8,104 nucleotides of DNA from Thermoplasmata archaeon (GTDB taxonomy: Archaea > Thermoplasmatota > Thermoplasmata > Thermoplasmatales > Aciduliprofundaceae), in contig JAGHBQ010000135.1 in NCBI GenBank assembly GCA_021160945.1, positions 1 to 8,104 of the forward strand. Reading direction: 5' to 3'. Both the position numbers and the translations under genes were made by a program. Shown here piece after piece: positions 1 to 6,343 of the stretch. Position 1 is the first letter of the stretch; each line of letters begins with the position of its first letter. The notes under the pieces were generated by a model. It was not told the DNA's origin and did not search any database. It saw only the letters and a list, made by a program, of their open reading frames with translations.

Positions 1-69
1 CCCTTCCACTGAGCCAAACAGGAAGAGCAGTATTATTCCTGTGATTATTAATCTTCTAAGCATATTCAT
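1..69 (-). CDS. N-terminal fragment of a secreted or membrane-anchored protein, cut by the left edge
   Basis: Only the first 23 codons are in the window. The peptide begins MNMLRRLIITGIILLFLF and continues GSVEG. This is a short basic N-terminus (two arginines) followed by about 14 hydrophobic residues and then small and polar residues, the layout of a signal peptide or N-terminal membrane anchor. The start could be the ATG at 69 or the ATG at 63. The second is preceded by AGGGATGA, a fair Shine-Dalgarno match. The first lies close to where a transcript from the TATA box at 91-104 would begin. The gene is divergent from ftcD. Nothing of the mature protein is visible, so no function can be given. 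A chance reading frame is possible, but promoter, start and signal-like sequence agree. Confidence 0.6.
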   Translation of the reverse strand, partial: MNMLRRLIITGIILLFLFGSVEG

Positions 70-90
70 CCCTAAATTTCCATGAAAATA

Positions 91-104
91 CATATATTTA
101 AAAG
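91..104 (-). promoter_or_regulatory. TATA-box promoter of the left-edge minus-strand gene
   Basis: Read on the minus strand the bases are CTTTTAAATATATG, close to the archaeal TATA consensus TTTAWATA. An A-rich stretch just upstream could serve as the BRE. Transcription starting about 25 bases downstream would fall near positions 69-75, so the leader would be absent or only a few bases long before the ATG at 69 or 63. Confidence 0.55.
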
Positions 105-340
105 TTTCTCTGGCCAGAAATTATAAGCCATATTAGAGGCGAATAAGGAGTTAACAGGAAAAGGATATCAGAGGGGTTATGGTGACTGAATAGGTTTAGC
201 CATACCTTAAAATGTATTCACTTTTCCCGATATGTGAATCATCCCGTTTTCTCTCCCATCTGTGATGCAAAGGCAATAGATTGAGAGGAGTACAAAAATC
301 AAAACAAAAATTCTTAATAGTGTCTTCTCATATTCCCCCA
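105..340. other. Intergenic region between divergent genes, no gene found
   Basis: No convincing coding frame is present on either strand, and I see no tRNA or other known RNA. Two weak symmetric elements are visible. One is an imperfect hairpin, GGTTATGG at 175-182 facing CCATACC at 200-206, with one bulged T and a 17-base loop. The other is ATTCAC at 216-221 facing GTGAAT at 234-239 across 12 bases. Either could be an operator, but short repeats like these also occur by chance. A weak TATA-like stretch (TTCTTAATAG, 311-320) lies at a plausible distance upstream of ftcD. Confidence 0.4.
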
Positions 341-347
341 GGGTGAT
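341..347 (+). promoter_or_regulatory. Ribosome binding site of ftcD
   Basis: GGGTGAT, complementary to the 3' end of archaeal 16S rRNA (the GGTGAT core), ends three bases before the ATG at 351. It supports that start and shows that this gene, unlike mcm and alaX, has at least a short leader. Confidence 0.7.
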
Positions 348-350
348 CAC

Positions 351-2012
351 ATGGACAAGATAGTGGAATGCGTACCTAATTTTAGCGAAGGAAGAGATAT
401 GAAAGTGATTGAAGAAATTATTAATGTCATCAAAGAAGTTGAGGATGTTTATGTTCTTGATGTAGACCCCGGTGAAGCAACTAACAGAACCGTGGTTACA
501 TTCGTTGGCACTCCTGGAGGAGTTGAGGAAGCCGCGTTTCGTGCCATAAAGAAGGCGGCAGAATTAATTGATATGCGAAAGCATCATGGAGAGCATCCAA
601 GAATAGGAGCCACAGATGTTTGTCCATTTGTTCCAGTTAAGGGTGTCACCATGGAAGATTGTGTGAAGATTGCAGAAGAGGTGGGCGAGAGAGTTGGAAG
701 AGAACTTGGTATTCCCGTTTACCTCTACGAATATGCTGCAAAGGAAGATTATCGGCGTAATCTAGCGGATATAAGGGCTGGAGAATATGAGGCACTTCCC
801 GAGAAATTGAAAGATCCCAAATGGAAGCCTGATTATGGACCATCTGAATGGAATGAGAATATTGCCAAGACAGGAGCCACAGTGATAGGTGCGAGAGATT
901 TCCTTATCGCCTATAATGTGAATCTCAATACCAAAGATAAGAAGCTGGCACACAAAATTGCCAAGGTAATCCGCGAGAGAGGATATAAGAAAAAGATGCC
1001 TGACGGTACGAAAGTTCAAGTTCCTGGTAAATTAAAGTATGTGAAGGCAATAGGTTGGTATATAGATGAGTATCAGAGAGCGCAGATATCTATAAATCTT
1101 ACCAATTTTCATGAGACGCCCCTATGGAAAGTATTTGAGGCATGTGAGGAAGAGGCGCAGAAGATAGGCTTGAGAGTTACCGGCAGTGAAATTGTTGGAC
1201 TTGTACCTCTTGAAGCAATGCTTGATACCGGACGTCATTTTCTGCGAAAAATGGGAAAAAGTGACGGTGTGCCTGAAAGAGACCTTGTAGAAACAGCAAT
1301 TTTATCCTTAGGATTGAATGATGTGGCACCATTTGATCCCACAGAGAAAATTATTGAATACAAAATTGAGAAAATGGAATCGAAGAAAAAACTGGTGGAT
1401 ATGAGCCTTAAGGATTTCGTAGATGAATTATCACGTGACTCTCCTGCGCCAGGAGGAGGAAGCGTTGCGGCTCTAAGTGGAGCTATTTCCTCAGCGCTTG
1501 CATCCATGGTAGCAAATCTTACCTATGGAAAGAAAAAATACAAGGATGTGTGGGAGGAAATGGCTGAGGTCGCAAGAAAAGCGCAGTCACTGAAAAGTAA
1601 TTTTATTTCGCTGGTGGACAAGGACAGTGATACGTTCAATCTTCTTATGAGCGCATTCTCTCTTCCCAAGAAAAGTGATGAGGAGAAGAAAATAAGAAAA
1701 GAAAAAATAGAGGAAGCAACAAAGTTAGCAATAGATGTCCCAAAGGAGAGTTTAAAATTAAGCTTAGAAGCAATGGAGCTTGCAGAGGTTCTCACAGAAA
1801 AGGGAAACAAAAATGCCCTAAGTGATGCAGGTGTTGCTGCATTAACTGCATACACTGCTGCCTATGCTGCATATCTTAATGTGCTCATAAACCTCTTGGG
1901 TCTGAGTGATGATGAGTATGCAAATAAAACGAGGGAAGAGGTGGAAGAAAAATTAAAGGAGGCGGAGAAAAGAAAGGAGAGAATACTTCAAAAGGTTCTC
2001 TCACAACTATAA
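351..2012 (+). CDS. ftcD: Bifunctional glutamate formiminotransferase / formimidoyl-THF cyclodeaminase
   Basis: This 553-residue protein is a two-domain fusion for the last steps of histidine breakdown. The first domain moves the formimino group from N-formimino-glutamate to tetrahydrofolate. The second releases ammonia to give 5,10-methenyl-THF. Residues 1 to about 330 are the transferase, opening with VECVPNFSEGR and containing HHGEHPRIGATDVCPF at 78-93. His82 matches by position and context the catalytic histidine known from the mammalian enzyme. Residues about 348-553 are the helical cyclodeaminase, with SPAPGGGSVAAL at 364-375, LVDKDSDTF at 421-429 and GNKNALSDAGV at 485-495. About 20 residues link the two. 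The C-terminus (525-550) is charged and helical, possibly a coiled coil. The start is set by the GGTGAT site. No hut genes are visible nearby, so the pathway role comes from the family. The cytosolic location is inferred from the lack of a signal or membrane segment. Confidence 0.95.
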   Translation: MDKIVECVPNFSEGRDMKVIEEIINVIKEVEDVYVLDVDPGEATNRTVVTFVGTPGGVEEAAFRAIKKAAELIDMRKHHGEHPRIGATDVCPFVPVKGVTMEDCVKIAEEVGERVGRELGIPVYLYEYAAKEDYRRNLADIRAGEYEALPEKLKDPKWKPDYGPSEWNENIAKTGATVIGARDFLIAYNVNLNTKDKKLAHKIAKVIRERGYKKKMPDGTKVQVPGKLKYVKAIGWYIDEYQRAQISINLTNFHETPLWKVFEACEEEAQKIGLRVTGSEIVGLVPLEAMLDTGRHFLRKMGKSDGVPERDLVETAILSLGLNDVAPFDPTEKIIEYKIEKMESKKKLVDMSLKDFVDELSRDSPAPGGGSVAALSGAISSALASMVANLTYGKKKYKDVWEEMAEVARKAQSLKSNFISLVDKDSDTFNLLMSAFSLPKKSDEEKKIRKEKIEEATKLAIDVPKESLKLSLEAMELAEVLTEKGNKNALSDAGVAALTAYTAAYAAYLNVLINLLGLSDDEYANKTREEVEEKLKEAEKRKERILQKVLSQL

Positions 2013-2018
2013 TTTTTT
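2013..2018 (+). terminator. Oligo-T tract after ftcD, possible terminator
   Basis: Six thymines follow the ftcD stop codon directly. Archaeal RNA polymerase can terminate at T-rich tracts without a hairpin. A second T6 tract at 2249-2254, inside the alaX relic and ahead of the mcm promoter, could act in the same way. The call rests on base composition only. Confidence 0.3.
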
Positions 2019-2276
2019 GTGAAAAATTTAAATTTCTTTAGTTTCGGGCAGAAATATGAATACTACCTTCATTTAGTATTAGAGAGTAAAGCACAGAGAA
2101 CCGTTGAAAAGAGCAATAAAGTAGTCCAGAAATATCTTCCTTTGAAATGGGATTACATAAGCAAGGAAGAATTTTCAAGCAGGTCTGAGCTTATAATAGC
2201 AAATTTCAAACTTTATGAGAGAATCTATATCTCTCTTGTTTCCAAGTCTTTTTTAATTTACCAGGTTTGTGAATAA
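2019..2276 (+). pseudogene. Relic of an AlaX-type alanyl-tRNA editing protein
   Basis: The 85-codon frame between ftcD and mcm has no good start of its own: only a GTG six bases after the ftcD stop, with no Shine-Dalgarno site. Residues 25-67 (bases 2091-2219) align without gaps to residues 139-181 of the intact AlaX encoded at 5537-6241, with 21 of 43 identical by my count. The match includes W-x-YIS-[KR]-EEF, R-x-EL, an N and LYE. Further upstream, a YE and a hydrophobic stretch may match AlaX from residue 121, but about five residues are missing. Both zinc-binding parts of the family are absent: there is no HxxxH motif, and no GGTH motif, since the frame ends just past that region. The simplest reading is the remains of a truncated, inactive alaX copy. 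A translated small protein cannot be excluded, because the reading frame is open. Confidence 0.7.
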
Positions 2277-2278
2277 AA

Positions 2279-2288
2279 TCTTTTTATC
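2279..2288 (+). promoter_or_regulatory. TATA-box promoter of mcm
   Basis: TCTTTTTATC has its eight-base core (TTTTTATC, 2281-2288) centred about 25.5 bases before the mcm ATG, the usual TATA-to-transcription-start distance in archaea. The mRNA would start at or within a base or two of the ATG, making mcm leaderless. The sequence before the ATG (GGGTAATCG) is at best a weak ribosome binding site. Confidence 0.55.
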
Positions 2289-2309
2289 CCATATTTGCAT
2301 GGGTAATCG

Positions 2310-4355
2310 ATGAAGTATACTGAGGATGAGATAAGAACCATATGGCTTGATTTTTTCTCTCGTAGCGAGTATGGAATAAATCTATCCCGGATAGTGGATG
2401 AGTATCCAGATGAGAGAAGCTTAATTGTAAAATTTGAAGATATTGTAGAATACAATCCTGCTTTTGCAGAGGACTTCTTAAAATATCCTGATATTTATCT
2501 TTCCCTGGGAGAGGAGGCAATAAAGAAATATACTGGGGAGGAAATGGAGATACATTTAAGAGTAAGCAGTTTACCTAGAGACAGACGCAAAGAGATAAGG
2601 GATCTCAGGAGCGTGCATCTTGGACAGTTTATAAGCATTGAAGGAATCATAAGAAGGGCCACAGAGGTCAGACCGAAACTTAAAATTGGAGCCTTTAAAT
2701 GTAGCGATTGTGGTGGACTCACATATGTGGAGCAGATTGGAAGCAGGTTGATAGAGCCACACAAATGTGCCCACTGTGGCAAGAGCAAGCCAACAGTAAA
2801 GTTCACGCTAGATATCCAGCAATCAATTTTTGTGGACACACAGCGCGTTGAAATCCAAGAGAATCCGGAGAATCTGAGAGGTGGAGAGCAACCTCAGAGA
2901 TTATCTGCCTATTTAGAGGATGACCTCGCAGGGATTATAGTGCCCGGGGATAGAGTTGTACTCAATGGAGTTCTGCGACCAAAGGAGCGAAGGATCTTTG
3001 GAAATGTAAAAATCACAGAATTTGACATATTTTTAGATGTGGTGAGCATAGATAAGGAGAAGAAGGAGCTTGAGAGTATAGAGATAACCGAGGAGGATGA
3101 GGCCCGTATAAAAGAAGAGGCAAGGAAAGGTGATATAATTGAGAGGCTTCGTGACACAATAGCTCCCACCATTTACGGGATGAAAATTGAAAAAGAAGCC
3201 CTTCTTCTTCAAATGTTTGGTGGAGTTCCGAAAAAGATGAAAGATGGTACCAGGATAAGAGGAGATATTCATATATTACTTGTGGGCGATCCCGGCACTG
3301 CAAAATCTCAACTATTGCAATACATGGCACAGATTGCACCCCGTGGCATATACACTTCAGGGAAAGGGTCATCGGCAGCGGGATTAACTGCTACAGCTGT
3401 GAGAGATGAGAATGGAAGATGGACACTCGAAGCTGGAGCGCTTGTTCTTGCGGATATGGGGCTTGCAGCGATTGACGAGATTGATAAAATGAGCTCCACG
3501 GATAGAGATTCTATATATCAGGCTATGGAGCAGCAGATAATCGCTGTCACCAAGGCGGGAATATATGCCACGCTGATGGCAAGATGCTCAATTCTGGGAG
3601 CTGCGAATCCAAAATATGGCAGATTCGATCCAAATCGTCCCTTGGTGGATCAAATAGATCTTCCCACACCTCTTCTTTCAAGATTCGATGTTATTTTCAA
3701 AATAATAGATGTGCCGAACCCTGAGAAAGATAAGGCTCTTGCAGAGCATATTTTAAACGCGCATCTTGTGGGCGAAATGTTGCAGTTAGAGGAAGAAAAC
3801 ATACTTGTGGAGAGCTACTCTCCAAAGATAGAACCCGAATTTTTCCGCAAGTATATAGCCTATGCAAAGAGAAATATATTTCCCAAGTTAAGTGATGAGG
3901 CTATGGAGCTTCTCAAGAAAAAGTATGTGGAAACTAGGAAGCTTTATGAAGAAACGCACGCGGTGGCAATAACTCCCAGACAGCTAGAGGCCATGATCCG
4001 TCTTGCAGAAGCCTCTGCTCGAGCTAGATTGAGCGAGGTGGTTACAAAAGAAGACGCTGAGCGCGCAATAAGGATAGTGGAATATTTCTTAAAAGAGGCC
4101 TCTACTGAAGAGGGAATAATAGATGCAGACATTCTCTACACAGGTATAAGTTCAAGGCAAAGAAGTGTGATGGAGAAGATAGATATCATAATGAGGAAGC
4201 TCATAGATGAGAAAGGCTTTGCAGAGGAGGAGGAAATCTTAGAAGAGGCAAAGAAGATAGGTATAGATGAGATGAAGACTTTGCGTATCCTTGAGAAGAT
4301 GCATCGTGAAGGCCTGATAAGAGAGGTAAGAAGTGGGGTATACAAATATGTCTAA
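2310..4355 (+). CDS. mcm: Minichromosome maintenance replicative DNA helicase
   Basis: The 681-residue protein has the full archaeal MCM layout and normal length. It forms a hexamer that unwinds DNA 3' to 5' at the replication fork using ATP. An N-terminal helical domain comes first. A zinc ribbon of four cysteines follows (C131, C134, C153, C156), set in the N-terminal OB fold that grips DNA. The AAA+ core has Walker A GDPGTAKS at 326-333, Walker B with D389-E390 in LAAIDEIDKM, sensor 1 N433 in AANPKYGRFD, the arginine finger R458 in LLSRFD, and sensor 2 R557 in ITPRQLEAMIRLAE. Residues from about 610 on form the C-terminal winged-helix domain. I see no intein and no missing key residue. The ATG is placed as for a leaderless message. 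The last eight bases overlap the DUF424 gene, so the two are probably co-transcribed. Confidence 0.97.
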   Translation: MKYTEDEIRTIWLDFFSRSEYGINLSRIVDEYPDERSLIVKFEDIVEYNPAFAEDFLKYPDIYLSLGEEAIKKYTGEEMEIHLRVSSLPRDRRKEIRDLRSVHLGQFISIEGIIRRATEVRPKLKIGAFKCSDCGGLTYVEQIGSRLIEPHKCAHCGKSKPTVKFTLDIQQSIFVDTQRVEIQENPENLRGGEQPQRLSAYLEDDLAGIIVPGDRVVLNGVLRPKERRIFGNVKITEFDIFLDVVSIDKEKKELESIEITEEDEARIKEEARKGDIIERLRDTIAPTIYGMKIEKEALLLQMFGGVPKKMKDGTRIRGDIHILLVGDPGTAKSQLLQYMAQIAPRGIYTSGKGSSAAGLTATAVRDENGRWTLEAGALVLADMGLAAIDEIDKMSSTDRDSIYQAMEQQIIAVTKAGIYATLMARCSILGAANPKYGRFDPNRPLVDQIDLPTPLLSRFDVIFKIIDVPNPEKDKALAEHILNAHLVGEMLQLEEENILVESYSPKIEPEFFRKYIAYAKRNIFPKLSDEAMELLKKKYVETRKLYEETHAVAITPRQLEAMIRLAEASARARLSEVVTKEDAERAIRIVEYFLKEASTEEGIIDADILYTGISSRQRSVMEKIDIIMRKLIDEKGFAEEEEILEEAKKIGIDEMKTLRILEKMHREGLIREVRSGVYKYV

Positions 4356-4656
4356 GCATAAAATAGCAATGAGGATTTATAGAATAAGGGGAGAAGTGAT
4401 GGTGGCCGCCTGTGATCGTGAACTTTTAGGTAAGAAATTTGAGGAGGGAGAATTTCATATTGAGGTGAAGAAAGATTTCTATTATGAATCATATGTGAGC
4501 GATAAAACTTTCCTCAATAGCATGAAGATAGCTACCATCGCCAATCTGGTGGGCGAGCATGTAATCCAACTTGCCATAAAAGAAGGTTATATAGATAAAG
4601 ATGCGATATTAAGAATCGATGGCATTCCCCATGCTCAGATGTGCCTCCTTTTCTAA
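4348..4656 (+). CDS. DUF424 family protein, function unknown
   Basis: This 102-residue protein belongs to a small family conserved in archaea. Family features I recognise are the opening GEVMVAACDRELLGKKFEEG (15-34), then ATIANLVGE (62-70) and the C-terminal IDGIPHAQ (90-97). There is no signal peptide or membrane helix, so it is probably cytosolic. No biochemical role is firmly established that I can cite. I chose the ATG at 4348, which overlaps the mcm stop by eight bases and has GGGGT at 4335-4339 as a ribosome binding site about eight bases upstream. An in-frame GTG at 4333 would add five residues (MGYTN) but has no clear advantage. The overlap implies translational coupling to mcm. The stop codon lies one base from that of the convergent nadE. 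Confidence 0.9.
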   Translation: MSKHKIAMRIYRIRGEVMVAACDRELLGKKFEEGEFHIEVKKDFYYESYVSDKTFLNSMKIATIANLVGEHVIQLAIKEGYIDKDAILRIDGIPHAQMCLLF

Positions 4657-4657
4657 T

Positions 4658-5458
4658 TTACTCTCTCCAGTCTGTGTTTATGGTCTTAATTCCTATTTTT
4701 GGGATGTAGAGAAGTACCCTCTTGTGTCTTGACCTTTTGTGCATCTCGTATGCTTTTCGCACTAGTTCCTCATCAATATCAAGAAGCTCTGCAGCTCTTT
4801 TCACATCGTAGCCCAGCTCCATAGCGTAGAGGATTCTATCCAGAATTTCATATTTAATGCCAATTTCCTCCTCGTCCAGCTGTCCAGGAAGGAGTCCTGC
4901 TGTCGGTGCCTTGGCGATGATTCTCTCCGGCAGGCTTATCTCCTTTGCCAGTAACCGTACCTGTGTCTTGTAAAGGTCCCCTATGGGCGCGAAATCACTG
5001 GCCCCGTCTCCGTATTTTGTAAAATATCCAATAAGAAGTTCGCTTTTGTTACTTGTGCCCACCACTAACGCGTTGTTTTCATTTGCAAGAGCGTATAATA
5101 TACTCATCCGTATTCTCGCCTTGAGATTTGCCACACTCATTCTTTTCTCTAATTTAAGCTTGCTGCTCAGTGATTTCACAAACTCATCGATGTTTATCTC
5201 TCTGAGTGTAATTCCCAGTTCCCGGGCAAAATCTCTCGCATCCTGTGTATCCTGAGCAGGTGTAGTCTCATCAGGCATGTGCACGCCCAGCACACACTCC
5301 TTTCCAAGTGCCATAACGCACAGCTTTGCAACGGTGGAAGAATCAAGACCTCCGCTCATTCCCACAATGACATTTTTTTCACCGGCAAAATCCTTTATAA
5401 ATTGAAGGATTGTCTCCTTTGCGTAATCCGGTAGCGTGATTTCAAGCATAATCACCAT
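4658..5458 (-). CDS. nadE: NAD+ synthetase, ammonia-dependent type
   Basis: The enzyme makes NAD+ from nicotinic acid adenine dinucleotide, ATP and ammonia. The 266-residue length and the lack of a nitrilase-like glutaminase domain mark the ammonia-using form typical of archaea. The PP-loop that binds ATP pyrophosphate is SGGLDSS at 35-41. Further family signatures are GTSNKSELLIGYFTKYGDGA and, later, APIGDLYKTQVR and AGLLPGQLDEEEIG. The C-terminal helices end in basic residues (HKRSRHKR). Two starts are possible: the ATG at 5458, and the ATG at 5449 three codons later. The second is preceded by GGTGAT and lies about 26 bases from the TATA box, so I think it the likelier one. It would give 263 residues. 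The gene converges on DUF424 with one base between stops, leaving no room for a separate terminator. Confidence 0.95.
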   Translation of the reverse strand: MVIMLEITLPDYAKETILQFIKDFAGEKNVIVGMSGGLDSSTVAKLCVMALGKECVLGVHMPDETTPAQDTQDARDFARELGITLREINIDEFVKSLSSKLKLEKRMSVANLKARIRMSILYALANENNALVVGTSNKSELLIGYFTKYGDGASDFAPIGDLYKTQVRLLAKEISLPERIIAKAPTAGLLPGQLDEEEIGIKYEILDRILYAMELGYDVKRAAELLDIDEELVRKAYEMHKRSRHKRVLLYIPKIGIKTINTDWRE

Positions 5459-5471
5459 ATCTCCTCTAACT

Positions 5472-5480
5472 CTATAAATT
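5472..5480 (-). promoter_or_regulatory. TATA-box promoter of nadE
   Basis: On the minus strand AATTTATAG lies in the 78-base gap between alaX and nadE. Its core (5472-5479) is centred about 26.5 bases before the ATG at 5449, which predicts a leaderless start there. nadE may therefore be transcribed on its own as well as by read-through from alaX. Confidence 0.5.
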
Positions 5481-5515
5481 TTTTGAAAAGTATTGACTTT
5501 GCAGGATAGAGTGAT

Positions 5516-5528
5516 CGAAAAAGAAAGG
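5516..5528 (-). terminator. T-rich tract after alaX, possible terminator
   Basis: On the minus strand CCTTTCTTTTTCG lies about ten bases past the alaX stop and before the nadE TATA box. Its position suits a T-tract terminator. No stable hairpin is apparent. Confidence 0.25.
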
Positions 5529-5536
5529 ATAGAATC

Positions 5537-6241
5537 TCAAGAGGTAAGGGTGATGTATATTCTCTTATTCTTTCTACCTTTGCTCTCGTATTTTTCAAGC
5601 GATATTTTCCCTATTTCTTTCAAATGCTTAACATGCGTGCCACCATCTGCCTGTATGTCAAATCCCACTATCTCAACAACTCTAATTCTCTCGTATTTTT
5701 CGTAAAGTCGCGGGTTCACCCTCATAAGCTCCGGTCTTCTTTTGAACTCCTCTCGGGAGATGTAGTACCACCTTACCTCTAAGTCCTCCTCTATAACTCT
5801 GTTGCTCTCTTCAATTATCCTCTCCGCAAGTTCTCTGCTCATGTTCTCGAATGACATGTCCATTCTCGCTCGAGCCTCATATAGCTGGTTGCCTGTGATG
5901 ATTACTCCAAACTTCTGATAGGCAACGCCGGAAATCACATGCACGGCGGTATGTGCTCTCATTATCCTGTATCTTCGCTCCCAGTCTATAATTCCATGCA
6001 CACAACTTCCCTTTTCAGGAATTTCTCCTTCAAGAACGTGCAGTGCATTCTCGCGGCGCATATCGACAACTCTGCTCTCTTTACCGTCGAAAAAAAGTTT
6101 GCCTGTGTCGAATGGCTGTCCACCACCTCCGGGATAAAAAACAGTGCGGTCCAGGAGCACTCCATTATCCTGAACTTCGATAACCTCCGCATCAAATTCT
6201 TTAAGATATGAATCATCTAGATATAGAAGTTCGGTTCTCAT
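5537..6241 (-). CDS. alaX: Free-standing alanyl-tRNA editing protein, AlaX-M type
   Basis: AlaX proteins resemble the editing domain of alanyl-tRNA synthetase. They hydrolyse tRNA-Ala wrongly charged with serine, and in some cases glycine. At 234 residues this is the medium (AlaX-M) form. The N-terminal barrel carries the glycine-rich YPGGGGQPFDTG at 36-47 that is typical of this form. The editing domain has HTAVH at 97-101, giving zinc ligands H97 and H101. Near the C-terminus is QADGGTHV at 197-204, giving H203. Many relatives, and alanyl-tRNA synthetase itself, have cysteine where Asp199 stands here. The start ATG has no ribosome binding site but lies about 25.5 bases from a TATA box, which fits a leaderless message. 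The gene is divergent from polC, with nadE 78 bases downstream on the same strand. Part of a second, decayed copy lies at 2019-2276. Confidence 0.93.
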   Translation of the reverse strand: MRTELLYLDDSYLKEFDAEVIEVQDNGVLLDRTVFYPGGGGQPFDTGKLFFDGKESRVVDMRRENALHVLEGEIPEKGSCVHGIIDWERRYRIMRAHTAVHVISGVAYQKFGVIITGNQLYEARARMDMSFENMSRELAERIIEESNRVIEEDLEVRWYYISREEFKRRPELMRVNPRLYEKYERIRVVEIVGFDIQADGGTHVKHLKEIGKISLEKYESKGRKNKRIYITLTS

Positions 6242-6262
6242 AGGCCTGCATTACAGTGATGG

Positions 6263-6271
6263 AATTTAAAG
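6263..6271 (-). promoter_or_regulatory. TATA-box promoter of alaX
   Basis: CTTTAAATT on the minus strand is a good archaeal TATA box. Its eight-base core (6263-6270) is centred about 25.5 bases before the alaX ATG at 6241. The bases between box and start (ending GCAGGCCT) hold no Shine-Dalgarno match, so a leaderless transcript is expected. Confidence 0.6.
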
Positions 6272-6311
6272 TTTTAGAAAAACATTTTTTACCAGACCTG
6301 ATAACAAAAAA

Positions 6312-6319
6312 CATTATAA
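6312..6319 (+). promoter_or_regulatory. Probable TATA-box promoter of polC
   Basis: CATTATAA follows an A-rich stretch that could act as a BRE. Its centre is about 28 bases before the polC ATG, so the leader would be only a few bases long. AGGGT at 6333-6337 is a possible but weak ribosome binding site. The box lies back to back with the alaX promoter in a 102-base divergent region. Confidence 0.45.
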
Positions 6320-6343
6320 CGACACACATCTTAGGGTAAGTGG

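Noticed and set aside
213..266. 17-codon plus-strand frame in the intergenic region before ftcD
   Set aside because: It has no ribosome binding site, is very short, and contains an inverted repeat that could explain any constraint. It is indistinguishable from chance.
256..275. GTGATGC resembling a C box of a C/D guide RNA
   Set aside because: The match to RUGAUGA is incomplete and no properly spaced D', C' and D boxes follow.
2013..2309. Possible replication origin next to mcm
   Set aside because: No repeated origin-recognition-box-like motifs and no cdc6/orc1 gene are seen. The sequence is explained by the alaX relic and the mcm promoter.
4983..5255. 90-codon plus-strand frame opposite nadE
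   Set aside because: It is a shadow of the well-supported nadE, with low-complexity serine and leucine-rich translation and no start signals.
5939..6211. 90-codon plus-strand frame opposite alaX
   Set aside because: It covers the conserved N-terminal half of AlaX on the other strand. The translation has no family features, so it is a shadow.
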